Positions 1-8,241 of a stretch of DNA of 33,012 bases are shown here, one piece after another. Numbering within the stretch: the first letter of the stretch is position 1; each line of letters starts with the position of its first letter. The DNA is from Lachnospiraceae bacterium. Its GTDB lineage: Bacteria; Bacillota; Clostridia; Lachnospirales; Lachnospiraceae. The stretch lies in NCBI GenBank assembly GCA_900766915.1, contig CAAFXE010000031.1, forward strand, positions 1-33,012. The letters are read 5' to 3'. A program made the translations under genes and the position numbers. The notes beneath the pieces were generated by a model. It had not been told where the DNA came from, searched no databases, and worked only from the letters and a program-made list of their open reading frames with translations.

Positions 1-12
1 CTCTTCCGATCT
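1..12. other. Residual sequencing-adapter sequence at contig end
   Basis: The 12 bases CTCTTCCGATCT are identical to the 3' end of the standard Illumina TruSeq adapter. They sit exactly at the contig edge, directly in front of an otherwise intact conserved coding sequence. They should be treated as vector/adapter contamination, not as genome. Confidence 0.9.
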
Positions 13-14
13 TT

Positions 15-1040
15 ACGGGACATACCGGTTTTAAAGGCTCCTGGCTGTGTAAAATTCTGGCCAATGCAGGAGCTGAAGTGACAGGATATTCCTTAGAACC
101 ACCCACGTCTCCGTCTCTGTTTGAAATCGCAGAAATAGAACAGGATATCCATTCAGTAATAGGGGATATCAGGGATTTTAAAAATTTAAAGAAGGCGTTT
201 GAAGAATCACAGCCGGAAATTGTGTTACATTTGGCTGCTCAGCCAATCGTGCGTGACAGTTACAAAGATCCGGTCTATACCTATGAAACGAATGTGATGG
301 GGACGGTGAATATATTAGAGTGTGTACGTCATTCTAAATGTGTAAAATCGTTTTTAAATGTGACAACGGATAAAGTATATTTAAACAAGGAGTGGCCGTG
401 GGGTTATCGTGAGAATGAAGAATTAGATGGTTTTGATCCCTATTCGAATTCAAAATCATGCTCAGAGCTTGTGAGCCATAGCTATAAAAACAGCTTTTTC
501 ACAGACAGGGATGGCAGTGTGGTCGTTCCGATTTCCACAGCAAGGGCCGGCAATGTGATCGGAGGAGGAGATTTTGCCAATGACAGAATTATTCCGGATT
601 GTGTCAGAGCAGCTATGAAACAGGAAGAAATTGTTGTCAGAAATCCATATTCTACCAGACCTTACCAGCACGTTTTAGAACCATTATATGCGTATTTGAT
701 GATAGCAGCAAAACAGTATGAGGATAGTAGATATGCAGGATGGTATAATGTAGGACCGGATGAAGTGGATTGCTTCCGTACAGGAGCTTTGGTAGACTTA
801 TTTGTGAAAAAATGGGGAGATAATATGCAGTGGATTGACCGCTATGACGGTGGTCCACATGAAGCAAATTTTCTGAAGCTGGACTGTTCAAAGTTAAAGG
901 CAACATTTGGCTGGAAGCCTCATTGGAATCTGGAAACAGCCATTGAAAAGACTGTAGAATGGTCAAAGTGCTGGATTTTGGGTGGAGATGTCCGTGACTG
1001 TATGGATCAACAAATTGAAGAATTTATAAATGTAATATAG
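15..1040 (+). CDS. rfbG: CDP-glucose 4,6-dehydratase (5' truncated)
   Basis: Converts CDP-D-glucose to CDP-4-keto-6-deoxy-D-glucose, the entry step to CDP-linked 3,6-dideoxy sugars; cytosolic, NAD-dependent SDR fold. The frame is open from the adapter junction, and the first visible residues are TGHTGFKGSWL, the glycine-rich NAD site typical of this family, so only a few N-terminal residues are lost. A GTG at 78 is in frame but lies behind this motif and is not the real start. Counting from that GTG, the catalytic TTDK motif is near residue 96 and the Tyr-x-x-x-Lys pair is Y122/K126 in DPYSNSK. RfbH follows 10 nt downstream. The cytidylyltransferase gene rfbF that usually precedes it would lie left of the window. 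Confidence 0.93.
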   Translation, partial: TGHTGFKGSWLCKILANAGAEVTGYSLEPPTSPSLFEIAEIEQDIHSVIGDIRDFKNLKKAFEESQPEIVLHLAAQPIVRDSYKDPVYTYETNVMGTVNILECVRHSKCVKSFLNVTTDKVYLNKEWPWGYRENEELDGFDPYSNSKSCSELVSHSYKNSFFTDRDGSVVVPISTARAGNVIGGGDFANDRIIPDCVRAAMKQEEIVVRNPYSTRPYQHVLEPLYAYLMIAAKQYEDSRYAGWYNVGPDEVDCFRTGALVDLFVKKWGDNMQWIDRYDGGPHEANFLKLDCSKLKATFGWKPHWNLETAIEKTVEWSKCWILGGDVRDCMDQQIEEFINVI

Positions 1041-1050
1041 GGAGAAAAGA

Positions 1051-2391
1051 ATGGCTATTTGGAATAACGAAGCAGACGCAAGAGAACAGATCAAAAGTAT
1101 GGTGGCTGAATACTACCATGAGTTTAAAGAGAAAAAAGAACCATTTAAACCAGGAGACCGTATCAGCTATGCATCCAGAGTATTTGATGAAAAAGAAATG
1201 TGCAGCCTGACAGATGCCATGCTGGATTTTTGGTTGACAACAGGAAGATTCTCGGACGAATTTGAAAAGAAATTTGCAGAATGGATCGGTGTGAAACATG
1301 CTCATTTGGTAAACAGTGGTTCTTCAGCGAACCTGATCGCATTTATGACCCTGACTGCTCCGGAATTAGGCGAGCGTCAGATCAAAAGAGGAGATGAAGT
1401 TATTACGGTTGCCTGCGGTTTTCCCACAACTGTGACGCCTGTTTTACAGTATGGTGCAGTGCCGGTATTTGTGGATGTGACAGTTCCGCAGTACAATATT
1501 AATGTGACAAAGCTGGAAGCTGCACTCACAGAAAAGACAAAGGCAGTGATGATTGCCCATACATTAGGAAATCCTTTTGATTTAAAAGAAGTAAAAGCAT
1601 TTTGTGACAGACATAACCTGTGGCTTGTAGAAGACAACTGTGACGCATTAGGCACAAAATATACCATTGACGGAGAAACCAGATATACAGGAACCTGGGG
1701 AGATATCGGTACAAGCAGTTTTTATCCGCCACACCATATGACCATGGGTGAAGGGGGATGTGTTTATACGAATAATGGAAAACTGCACCGTTTGATCTTA
1801 TCTTTCCGCGACTGGGGAAGAGACTGTATCTGCCCATCAGGACAGGACAATTTCTGCAAATACCGTTTTGATGGACAGTATGGAGAGCTACCACAGGGAT
1901 ATGACCACAAATATGTATACAGCCATTTTGGTTATAACCTGAAAGTGACAGATTTACAGGCAGCAGTAGGATGCGAACAGTTGAAGAAGTTCCCAACATT
2001 TATTGAACGCCGTCGCCATAACTGGGACAGATTAAGGAAAGCACTGGAACCGGTCAGCGATAAACTTATTTTACCGGAACCTGCAGAAAACAGTGTTCCG
2101 TCATGGTTTGGTTTTTTGATTTCCGTGAGACCGGAAAGCGGATTAGAAAGAAATGCGGTTACCCGATATATTGAAGATCATAATGTACAGACAAGATTGC
2201 TCTTTAGTGGCAATTTGATCAAACATCCATGTTTTGACCAGATTAGGGGAACAGATGCTTACAGGGTAGTTGGTGATCTGGAAAACACAGAATTTATTAT
2301 GAACAATACATTCTGGGTAGGGGTATATCCGGGAATGACGGATGAAATGATTGATTATATGGCACAGGTAATCAAAGAAGCAATTCAATAA
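1051..2391 (+). CDS. rfbH: CDP-4-keto-6-deoxy-D-glucose 3-dehydrase (RfbH / E1 type)
   Basis: PMP-dependent, iron-sulfur enzyme that removes the C3 hydroxyl of CDP-4-keto-6-deoxyglucose, giving 3,6-dideoxy sugars; 446 residues, close to the family norm of about 437. It has the aspartate-aminotransferase fold of sugar aminotransferases, but the PLP-anchoring Lys is replaced by His (H228/H229 in FYPPHHMTMGEGG), the hallmark of this dehydrase rather than a transaminase. C259, C261 and C269 reproduce the C-x1-C-x7-C part of the known [2Fe-2S] ligand pattern. C197 in EDNCDALG is the probable fourth ligand, at slightly longer spacing than in the Yersinia enzyme. The start ATG at 1051 has GGGAG a few bases upstream. 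The E3 reductase that normally supplies electrons is not encoded in the window. Confidence 0.93.
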   Translation: MAIWNNEADAREQIKSMVAEYYHEFKEKKEPFKPGDRISYASRVFDEKEMCSLTDAMLDFWLTTGRFSDEFEKKFAEWIGVKHAHLVNSGSSANLIAFMTLTAPELGERQIKRGDEVITVACGFPTTVTPVLQYGAVPVFVDVTVPQYNINVTKLEAALTEKTKAVMIAHTLGNPFDLKEVKAFCDRHNLWLVEDNCDALGTKYTIDGETRYTGTWGDIGTSSFYPPHHMTMGEGGCVYTNNGKLHRLILSFRDWGRDCICPSGQDNFCKYRFDGQYGELPQGYDHKYVYSHFGYNLKVTDLQAAVGCEQLKKFPTFIERRRHNWDRLRKALEPVSDKLILPEPAENSVPSWFGFLISVRPESGLERNAVTRYIEDHNVQTRLLFSGNLIKHPCFDQIRGTDAYRVVGDLENTEFIMNNTFWVGVYPGMTDEMIDYMAQVIKEAIQ

Positions 2392-2419
2392 AGTACATAA
2401 GAGAGGGATAATATTTAAT

Positions 2420-4261
2420 ATGAAACAGAGACTGGCTGATTATGTAGCAGACTTTTTGGTAGAGCATGGAGTATCTGATTGCTTTAGTGTCGTTGGTGGA
2501 GGTGCAATGCACTTAAATGACGCTCTTGGACATAAAGAAGGATTAAAAGTTACTTATAATCATCATGAACAAGCTTGTGCAATTGCGGCAGAAGCTTATG
2601 CGAGATTGGATAATAAGATTGCAGCAGTATGTGTTACCACAGGTCCCGGTGGAACAAATGCTATTACAGGAGTAGTAGGTGGCTGGTTGGATTCTATTCC
2701 GATGTTTATAATTTCAGGGCAGGTTCGTTATGATACAACCGCACGTTATGCAGAAAGATTTACAGAAGGTTTAGCGTTACGTGCAGTCGGAGATCAGGAA
2801 TATGATATTGTAAAATCTGTGGAGCCGATGACAAAGTATGCGGTAATGATAGAGGATCCGAAGCAGATTCGCTATGCTCTCGAAAGGGGATGGCATATGG
2901 CTACAACAGGACGCCCGGGTCCTGTATGGATTGATATACCTGTGAACTATCAGGGGATGTACATTGAAACAGATGAGTTGGAAGGCTATGACCCAGCGGA
3001 AGACGATAAGCTTTTACCACCAAAGGTTTCCAAAGATACAGTAAAAGTAATCATAGAAAAATTGCGTAATGCCAAACGTCCGGTCATTTATGCGGGAGGT
3101 GGCATCCGTTTGTCAGGTGGTTTTTCCGAATTCAGAAGGGCCATAGAAAAGCTCAATGTTCCGGTTGTCACATATTGGAACAGCATTGATTTGATTGAGG
3201 ATAACCATCCGCTTTATGTAGGACGTGGCGGCAACATGGGGGATCGACCGGGAAATTTCGCCGTGCAGAACGCAGATGTACTTTTGACAATAGGGACACG
3301 CATTTCAATTCGTCAAACAGGCTACAGTTTTGATACCTGGGCTCGTGAGGCGGAAGTGATCATGGTTGATATCGACCGTGCAGAAATGAAAAAGCATACA
3401 ATTCATGTGGATATGCCTGTATGGGCTGATGCAAAAGATTTTCTTGAGACAGTCAACGAGTGCGTATCAGAGGAGAAAGGTTGCATATTTAACGGTGAAG
3501 ATTGGCTTGATGTCTGTCAGCAGTGGAAGGTAAAATATCCTGTAACATTGGCACGACAGTGGGAACAGGACAATGGCTATGTAAACGTCTATGCATTTAT
3601 TCGCCATATGAGTAGTCAGCTGACGGAAAACAGTCTAACAGCTGTTTCAAATGGGGCATGCTGTGTTGCCGGTCACCAGAATTATATGATTAAACATGGC
3701 ACAAGATTTATTATCAACAGTGCTGTTGCAAGCATGGGATATGGTCTTCCGGCTGCTGTGGGCTTATGTATTGCAGGTAATAGAAAAGAGACAATTTGTC
3801 TGGAAGGTGATGGTTCCATCATGATGAATCTTCAGGAATTACAGACAATTATAACAAACAATTTGCCGGTTAAAATTTTCCTGATTAATAATGAAGGATA
3901 CCATTCCATTCGTATTACACAGACTAATTTGTTCTCTGAACATACAAAAGTGGGTATCGGACCGGAATCCTCAGACTTGTCTTTCCCTAATTTTAAAAAG
4001 ATTGCGGAAGCATTCGGCTATCCGTATTATGAGTCACATTCGAATGCAGAAATGAAAGAAGTGGTTACAGAGGTGCTGAAAACTCCGGGATATGTATTCT
4101 GCGAAATTTTTACAGATACAACTCAGGTTTGGGAGCCAAAGAGCAGTACCAAGAGGCTTTCCGATGGTACTTTGGTAAGTCCCCCATTAGAGGATCTGGC
4201 GCCATTTTTGCCAAGAGAAGAGATGTTAAGTAATCTTTATATTAAACCTATTGAAGAATAG
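2420..4261 (+). CDS. Thiamine-diphosphate enzyme, acetolactate-synthase fold (YerE-like two-carbon transferase candidate)
   Basis: 613 residues with the three-domain ThDP layout. The activating Glu is E50 in NHHEQ. TTGPGGTNAITG follows near 73-84, a central nucleotide/FAD-type domain spans about 200-350, and the C-terminal ThDP/Mg site starts with GDGS at 463 and ends in NNEGY about 30 residues later. By fold alone it could be an acetohydroxyacid synthase large subunit. However, it lies 28 nt after rfbH, has no small regulatory subunit beside it and no other branched-chain amino acid gene nearby. In Yersinia, the ThDP flavoenzyme YerE adds a two-carbon unit from pyruvate to the C4 ketone of the RfbH product on the way to yersiniose. 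I infer the same kind of role here; the exact acceptor and donor are not proven by sequence. Confidence 0.75.
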   Translation: MKQRLADYVADFLVEHGVSDCFSVVGGGAMHLNDALGHKEGLKVTYNHHEQACAIAAEAYARLDNKIAAVCVTTGPGGTNAITGVVGGWLDSIPMFIISGQVRYDTTARYAERFTEGLALRAVGDQEYDIVKSVEPMTKYAVMIEDPKQIRYALERGWHMATTGRPGPVWIDIPVNYQGMYIETDELEGYDPAEDDKLLPPKVSKDTVKVIIEKLRNAKRPVIYAGGGIRLSGGFSEFRRAIEKLNVPVVTYWNSIDLIEDNHPLYVGRGGNMGDRPGNFAVQNADVLLTIGTRISIRQTGYSFDTWAREAEVIMVDIDRAEMKKHTIHVDMPVWADAKDFLETVNECVSEEKGCIFNGEDWLDVCQQWKVKYPVTLARQWEQDNGYVNVYAFIRHMSSQLTENSLTAVSNGACCVAGHQNYMIKHGTRFIINSAVASMGYGLPAAVGLCIAGNRKETICLEGDGSIMMNLQELQTIITNNLPVKIFLINNEGYHSIRITQTNLFSEHTKVGIGPESSDLSFPNFKKIAEAFGYPYYESHSNAEMKEVVTEVLKTPGYVFCEIFTDTTQVWEPKSSTKRLSDGTLVSPPLEDLAPFLPREEMLSNLYIKPIEE

Positions 4262-4288
4262 CATCGTTTACTGAAGAAGAGGATTAAA

Positions 4289-5209
4289 ATGAAGCGTGCG
4301 ATTATTTCAGGAGCGACAGGTGCAATAGGTACGGCACTTGTTAAAGTATTAGTTTCAAATGGAATAGAAGTGTTGGTTTTGTGCAGAGAAGAATCAAAGC
4401 GCAACGGAAATATTCTAAAGCATCCACTGGTGGAACAGAAGTATTGTTCTTTAGATAAATTAATGTATTTACAAAATGATACCGGAAAAGAGTACGATGT
4501 TTTTTATCATTTTGCATGGCAGGGAACAACTGGCGCCGCAAGAAATGATATGTATCTTCAAAATGAAAATATAAAGTACACCTTAAATGCAGTAGAGGCA
4601 GCACATCATTTTGGCTGTCATACATTTATCGGAGCCGGATCCCAGGCAGAGTATGGACGGGTTGAGGGCATACTTTCATCAGATACTCCCACATTTCCGG
4701 AAAATGGCTATGGAATAGCCAAGCTTTGTGCAGGACAAATGAGTAGGATTTTGTGTGAACAAAGGGGCATGAAGCATATTTGGACTAGAATTCTCAGTAT
4801 TTATGGTCCATGTGATGGCGCGAATTCCATGGTAATGTCTTTGATTAGGAATTTATTGATGTGTAATAAGCCGTCTTTGACGAAAGGGGAACAGCAATGG
4901 GACTATTTATATTCCATAGATGCAGGACGTGCGATGTATGCACTTGGAATTTCGGGAAAACATGGGAAAACCTACTGCATCGGAAGCGGTAAAGCAAGCC
5001 CATTGCTGGAATATATTAGTATTATTCGAGATTGTATTAATCCTGAAGCAGAGCTGGGAATTGGAGAGATTCCTTATGCAGAAAAACAGGTAATGTATTT
5101 ATGTGCAGATATTTCGGAATTAACAAAAGATACAGGATTTATGCCGGAATATACTTTTGAAAAAGGGATTCAGGAAACCATTGAGTGGTATAAAGAGGAA
5201 GGATTATGA
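4289..5209 (+). CDS. NAD(P)-dependent SDR reductase/epimerase (YerF-position)
   Basis: 306-residue extended short-chain dehydrogenase/reductase. The Rossmann GATGAIG motif is at residues 8-14, a Ser in GAGSQAEYG near 118, and the catalytic Tyr-x-x-x-Lys is Y141/K145 in GYGIAK. It belongs to the NAD-dependent epimerase/dehydratase superfamily, which acts on nucleotide sugars. Its place directly after the ThDP enzyme matches the YerF reductase, which reduces the keto side chain of the branched sugar; this assignment rests on context, and a 4-ketoreductase or epimerase is equally possible by fold. The next gene starts inside its stop (4-nt ATGA overlap), so translation of the two is probably coupled. 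Confidence 0.78.
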   Translation: MKRAIISGATGAIGTALVKVLVSNGIEVLVLCREESKRNGNILKHPLVEQKYCSLDKLMYLQNDTGKEYDVFYHFAWQGTTGAARNDMYLQNENIKYTLNAVEAAHHFGCHTFIGAGSQAEYGRVEGILSSDTPTFPENGYGIAKLCAGQMSRILCEQRGMKHIWTRILSIYGPCDGANSMVMSLIRNLLMCNKPSLTKGEQQWDYLYSIDAGRAMYALGISGKHGKTYCIGSGKASPLLEYISIIRDCINPEAELGIGEIPYAEKQVMYLCADISELTKDTGFMPEYTFEKGIQETIEWYKEEGL

Positions 5210-6138
5210 AAAAAATAAGTATTTTGATTCCTTGTTACAACGAGGAAGAGAATGTTGTGCCAATGAGTGAAGCAATTGTGAACTTATTCACCACAGAGTT
5301 AGATAATTATGATTATGAACTGATCTTTATTGATAATGACTCAAAGGACAGGACAAGAGAGTTGCTTAGAGACATATGTGAAAAAAATAAGCATATTAAG
5401 GCAATTTTTAATGCAAAAAACTTTGGGCAATTTAACTCTCCGTATTACGGAATTCTTCAGACAACTGGTGATTGCACCATTTCAATGGTATGTGATTTTC
5501 AGGATCCGATTGAGCTGATTCCTCAGTACATAAAAGAGTGGGAAAATGGATACAAAATCGTTATTGGGATTAAGACAAGCAGCAAAGAAAATCCCATAAT
5601 GTATTGGTTAAGAAGTATTTACTATAAGTTAATTAAGAAGTTTTCGGATGTTGAACAGATTGAGCATTTTACAGGTTCGGGTTTATATGATAAAGATTTT
5701 GTAGATGTTCTTCGGAATTTGAAGGATCCTACACCATTTCTTAGGGGGATTGTTGCAGAATTAGGATACAAACGAAAAGAAATCCCTTATGAACAACCAC
5801 GGCGAAGAGCCGGAAAAACAAGCAATAATTTTATGCGTCTCTATGATGCTGCAATGCTTAGTATCACTTCCTATACAAAGATTGGTTTAAGGCTGTGTAC
5901 TTTTTTTGGAATGTTTGTAGGAGCATGCAGTGTGTTAATTGGACTTGTGTATTTGGTTATGAAACTGGTTTGGTGGGACAATTTTCCAGCAGGTATGGCT
6001 CCGGTTCTTATCGGTATGTTCTTTTTAGGTGCAATTCAATTGTTTTTTATTGGATTTATCGGGGAATATATTTTGAGTATTAATCAAAGAGTTATGAACA
6101 GACCGCTGGTCATTGAAGAAGAAAGAATTAATTTTTAG
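5206..6138 (+). CDS. GtrB/DPM1-like polyprenyl-phosphate glycosyltransferase (GT2)
   Basis: 310 residues. An N-terminal GT2 domain begins ISILIPCYNEEENV, and the metal/nucleotide-binding acidic motif is CDFQDP near residues 97-102. Two C-terminal membrane helices follow, at about 228-255 and 263-290. This is the layout of GtrB and bacterial dolichol-phosphate-mannose-synthase-like enzymes, which load one sugar from a nucleotide donor onto undecaprenyl phosphate at the inner face of the membrane. It overlaps the upstream reductase by 4 nt and is followed by a GtrA-like flippase. The tight link with CDP-sugar genes suggests the donor could be the branched deoxy sugar itself, but UDP-glucose is the usual donor and cannot be excluded. 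Confidence 0.88.
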   Translation: MKKISILIPCYNEEENVVPMSEAIVNLFTTELDNYDYELIFIDNDSKDRTRELLRDICEKNKHIKAIFNAKNFGQFNSPYYGILQTTGDCTISMVCDFQDPIELIPQYIKEWENGYKIVIGIKTSSKENPIMYWLRSIYYKLIKKFSDVEQIEHFTGSGLYDKDFVDVLRNLKDPTPFLRGIVAELGYKRKEIPYEQPRRRAGKTSNNFMRLYDAAMLSITSYTKIGLRLCTFFGMFVGACSVLIGLVYLVMKLVWWDNFPAGMAPVLIGMFFLGAIQLFFIGFIGEYILSINQRVMNRPLVIEEERINF

Positions 6139-6139
6139 G

Positions 6140-6634
6140 ATGAGCAGGATGTTTTTTGAGGTAATAGAAAAAATTTTAAAAAATGTTTTTAAGATACTAC
6201 TTGGTGATAAGTTTACAGAAGAAAGATATCAGGCATTGATTCAATTTATTAAATTTGGAATCGTTGGTTTAAGCAATACAGTAATATCTTATCTTATTTA
6301 TGTAATCACCTTGTTTACTCTGCAAAAATCAAATATACTTCCTTCAGTGGATTATCTGATTGCGCAATTTGTTGGATTCATATTAAGTGTACTTTGGTCC
6401 TTTTACTGGAATAACAAATTTGTTTTTAGTGATAATCACGAAAATAGAAATTGGATATATGCGTTGGCGAAGACTTATTTTTCATACGCATTTACAGGTC
6501 TTTTTTTGAATAGTGTTTTATCCCTGCTTTGGGTAGAAGTATTTTACATGTCTAAGATGGTGGCACCAATTATTAATTTACTTGTAAGTGTACCTTTAAA
6601 TTTTATTATGAACAAGTTTTGGGCATTCAAGTAA
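6140..6634 (+). CDS. GtrA family membrane protein (polyprenyl-phosphate-sugar flippase)
   Basis: 164 residues with four predicted membrane helices (about 36-60, 71-93, 106-131, 140-158). Family-typical features are the FIKFGIVGLSNT opening, the NNKFVF motif and the C-terminal NKFWAFK. GtrA proteins are thought to flip undecaprenyl-phosphate-linked sugars made by GtrB. The ATG at 6140, one base after the preceding stop, is preferred. A TTG at 6113 would add nine residues and overlap the neighbour; an ATG at 6149 is also possible. Together with the gene before and the polytopic gene after, it makes a three-component glycosylation set. Confidence 0.88.
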   Translation: MSRMFFEVIEKILKNVFKILLGDKFTEERYQALIQFIKFGIVGLSNTVISYLIYVITLFTLQKSNILPSVDYLIAQFVGFILSVLWSFYWNNKFVFSDNHENRNWIYALAKTYFSYAFTGLFLNSVLSLLWVEVFYMSKMVAPIINLLVSVPLNFIMNKFWAFK

Positions 6635-6654
6635 AAAAAGTAAGTTAATGAATT

Positions 6655-6678
6655 AGGAGAGTTGCTGGATAGCAGCAA
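6655..6678 (+). promoter_or_regulatory. Shine-Dalgarno plus hairpin in front of the 6690 gene
   Basis: AGGAGA at 6655-6660 is a strong Shine-Dalgarno but lies 29 nt from the ATG at 6690, too far for normal use. Between them, TTGCTG-gatag-CAGCAA (6662-6678) is a perfect 6-bp hairpin. If folded, it would bring the Shine-Dalgarno to an effective distance of about 12 nt. A weaker purine run, AGAGAAAGAAA, lies directly before the ATG. Confidence 0.4.
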
Positions 6679-6689
6679 AGAGAAAGAAA

Positions 6690-8186
6690 ATGATTAGTAA
6701 TAGAAAAATAATTGTTGGTAATATCATATGGATATTTGGGCTCTTTTTATTTATGTTTATATGGTTTTCAAAGGTTCATCCATTGGTAGTCTATGATGCA
6801 GATGACTGGGCGTATATTGCATATGCAAGAAGAGCAATTCCATCTATTGGAGAGTGGAATCCTGCAAAGTTGTTTCCGGAGATAGTGTTACCTTTTTGTG
6901 CATCATTGGCATCAAGATTGATTTATCCGATTACAGGAGAATTTATTAATTCCATTACCCTGATAAGTGCAGTAGTTGTAAGTACATTCATTGTGGCATA
7001 TATTCAGAGTTTACATGGATTTTTGAAAAGAATTTTTGGGCTTCATGATTTCACGGCAATACTTGTAGAATTGTTGTTTTTAATATTTCATTTTCTGATG
7101 TTTCGGGAAGGAGATTCCAACAATACATACTTGTTTTATTGCGATAATTTGAATTGCTATTATAACTATCTGATGCCTGCCCTGCTCAATGCATCATTAG
7201 TACTATATATGGCAAATAATGAGAAATTCTATGATTTTTTAGAACATGGAAGTGTGTTTACCAGAGGTTTATTTCTTGTAATATGTTACTTCGCAATTTT
7301 TTCCAATCTTGTAGATAATATTATTCTGGGTGTATATGCAGGATGTATTCTATTATTTGACTTAGTGAAACTTCTGAGAAAACAAATTGACGTAAGAAAA
7401 TGTGTTAAAAATAACTGGTTTCATGCAGGAATTTTGGCAGCCTGGTCTGTTTGTGCCGTGTTTGAGATGAAGGGACAACGTGCAAATGTAGATATTGGAG
7501 ACCCCAGAACTTTTGGACAAAAATTGTATATGACTCTTGAGGGTGTTTTTGACATGGCATCACGGATGCATAAAGTGTTTGTATTACTTGTGTTTTTATT
7601 GATAATTTGTGCCATAGGAGTTTATTTTTTCAGGGGTAAAAAGAACAAAATTGATAAAGCTTTTGTTGAACAAATAGGTATCTGGACTTTTTGCAGTGCT
7701 GTAATGCTTGTATATGTTGTATTGATCTGCGCAAAAGTAAACTCAAATAATATATGGAGAATCGAGTATCTGTTTCCGTTTTGCTTTTATCTTTTTATGA
7801 TAGTAATGATTGCATTTTCTTATATTTTGAGAAATTACGAAAAAGTACTTGTTATTGTTCCACTTTCATTATGTGTTTTATGCTCTTTTGTGAACACCAA
7901 TTGTAACACTTTTCGAGAATCTAATTATTCTAAAGTTTCAGGCAAAACGTGCATGCAGATAAGTAACGAACAGGTAAAACAGATTGTAGAAGCTGATGAG
8001 CAGGGAATTAATAGTATTTCACTGGAGGTATGTTTGTCGGACACGATTGGAAATTGGCCACAAACAACTTATATGGGTGAGCTCATGTCAAGAGCTTTAT
8101 ATAAACATGGTGTGATCAGCAGACCGATGGAGATTACGATCGTACCGAGTGAAGCATTAAATATGAGATATAAGATAGACCAATGA
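6690..8186 (+). CDS. Polytopic membrane protein, GT-C glycosyltransferase-like
   Basis: 498 residues with about ten hydrophobic segments, starting with a helix at about 9-27. It has a short acidic motif, DADDWAYI (36-43), just after the first helix, and a soluble C-terminal tail of about 90 residues. An acidic pair in the first external loop is typical of GT-C enzymes that use lipid-linked sugar donors. Its position right after GtrB- and GtrA-like genes is that of the serotype-specific GtrC component, which transfers the flipped sugar to a glycan outside the cell. The family itself is not one I can name with certainty. A related protein with the motif HPSADDFAY is encoded at 12942-14390. Confidence 0.65.
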   Translation: MISNRKIIVGNIIWIFGLFLFMFIWFSKVHPLVVYDADDWAYIAYARRAIPSIGEWNPAKLFPEIVLPFCASLASRLIYPITGEFINSITLISAVVVSTFIVAYIQSLHGFLKRIFGLHDFTAILVELLFLIFHFLMFREGDSNNTYLFYCDNLNCYYNYLMPALLNASLVLYMANNEKFYDFLEHGSVFTRGLFLVICYFAIFSNLVDNIILGVYAGCILLFDLVKLLRKQIDVRKCVKNNWFHAGILAAWSVCAVFEMKGQRANVDIGDPRTFGQKLYMTLEGVFDMASRMHKVFVLLVFLLIICAIGVYFFRGKKNKIDKAFVEQIGIWTFCSAVMLVYVVLICAKVNSNNIWRIEYLFPFCFYLFMIVMIAFSYILRNYEKVLVIVPLSLCVLCSFVNTNCNTFRESNYSKVSGKTCMQISNEQVKQIVEADEQGINSISLEVCLSDTIGNWPQTTYMGELMSRALYKHGVISRPMEITIVPSEALNMRYKIDQ

Positions 8187-8241
8187 TAAGGTGTATTACA
8201 ATTTAGAACAATTTATTTTCAAGATAGGGGAAAAGGTTACC

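Noticed and set aside
2420..4261. The ThDP enzyme as a housekeeping acetolactate synthase (ilvB)
   Set aside because: No small subunit or other branched-chain amino acid genes are near, and it sits inside a CDP-sugar operon. Kept as an alternative, not as the call.
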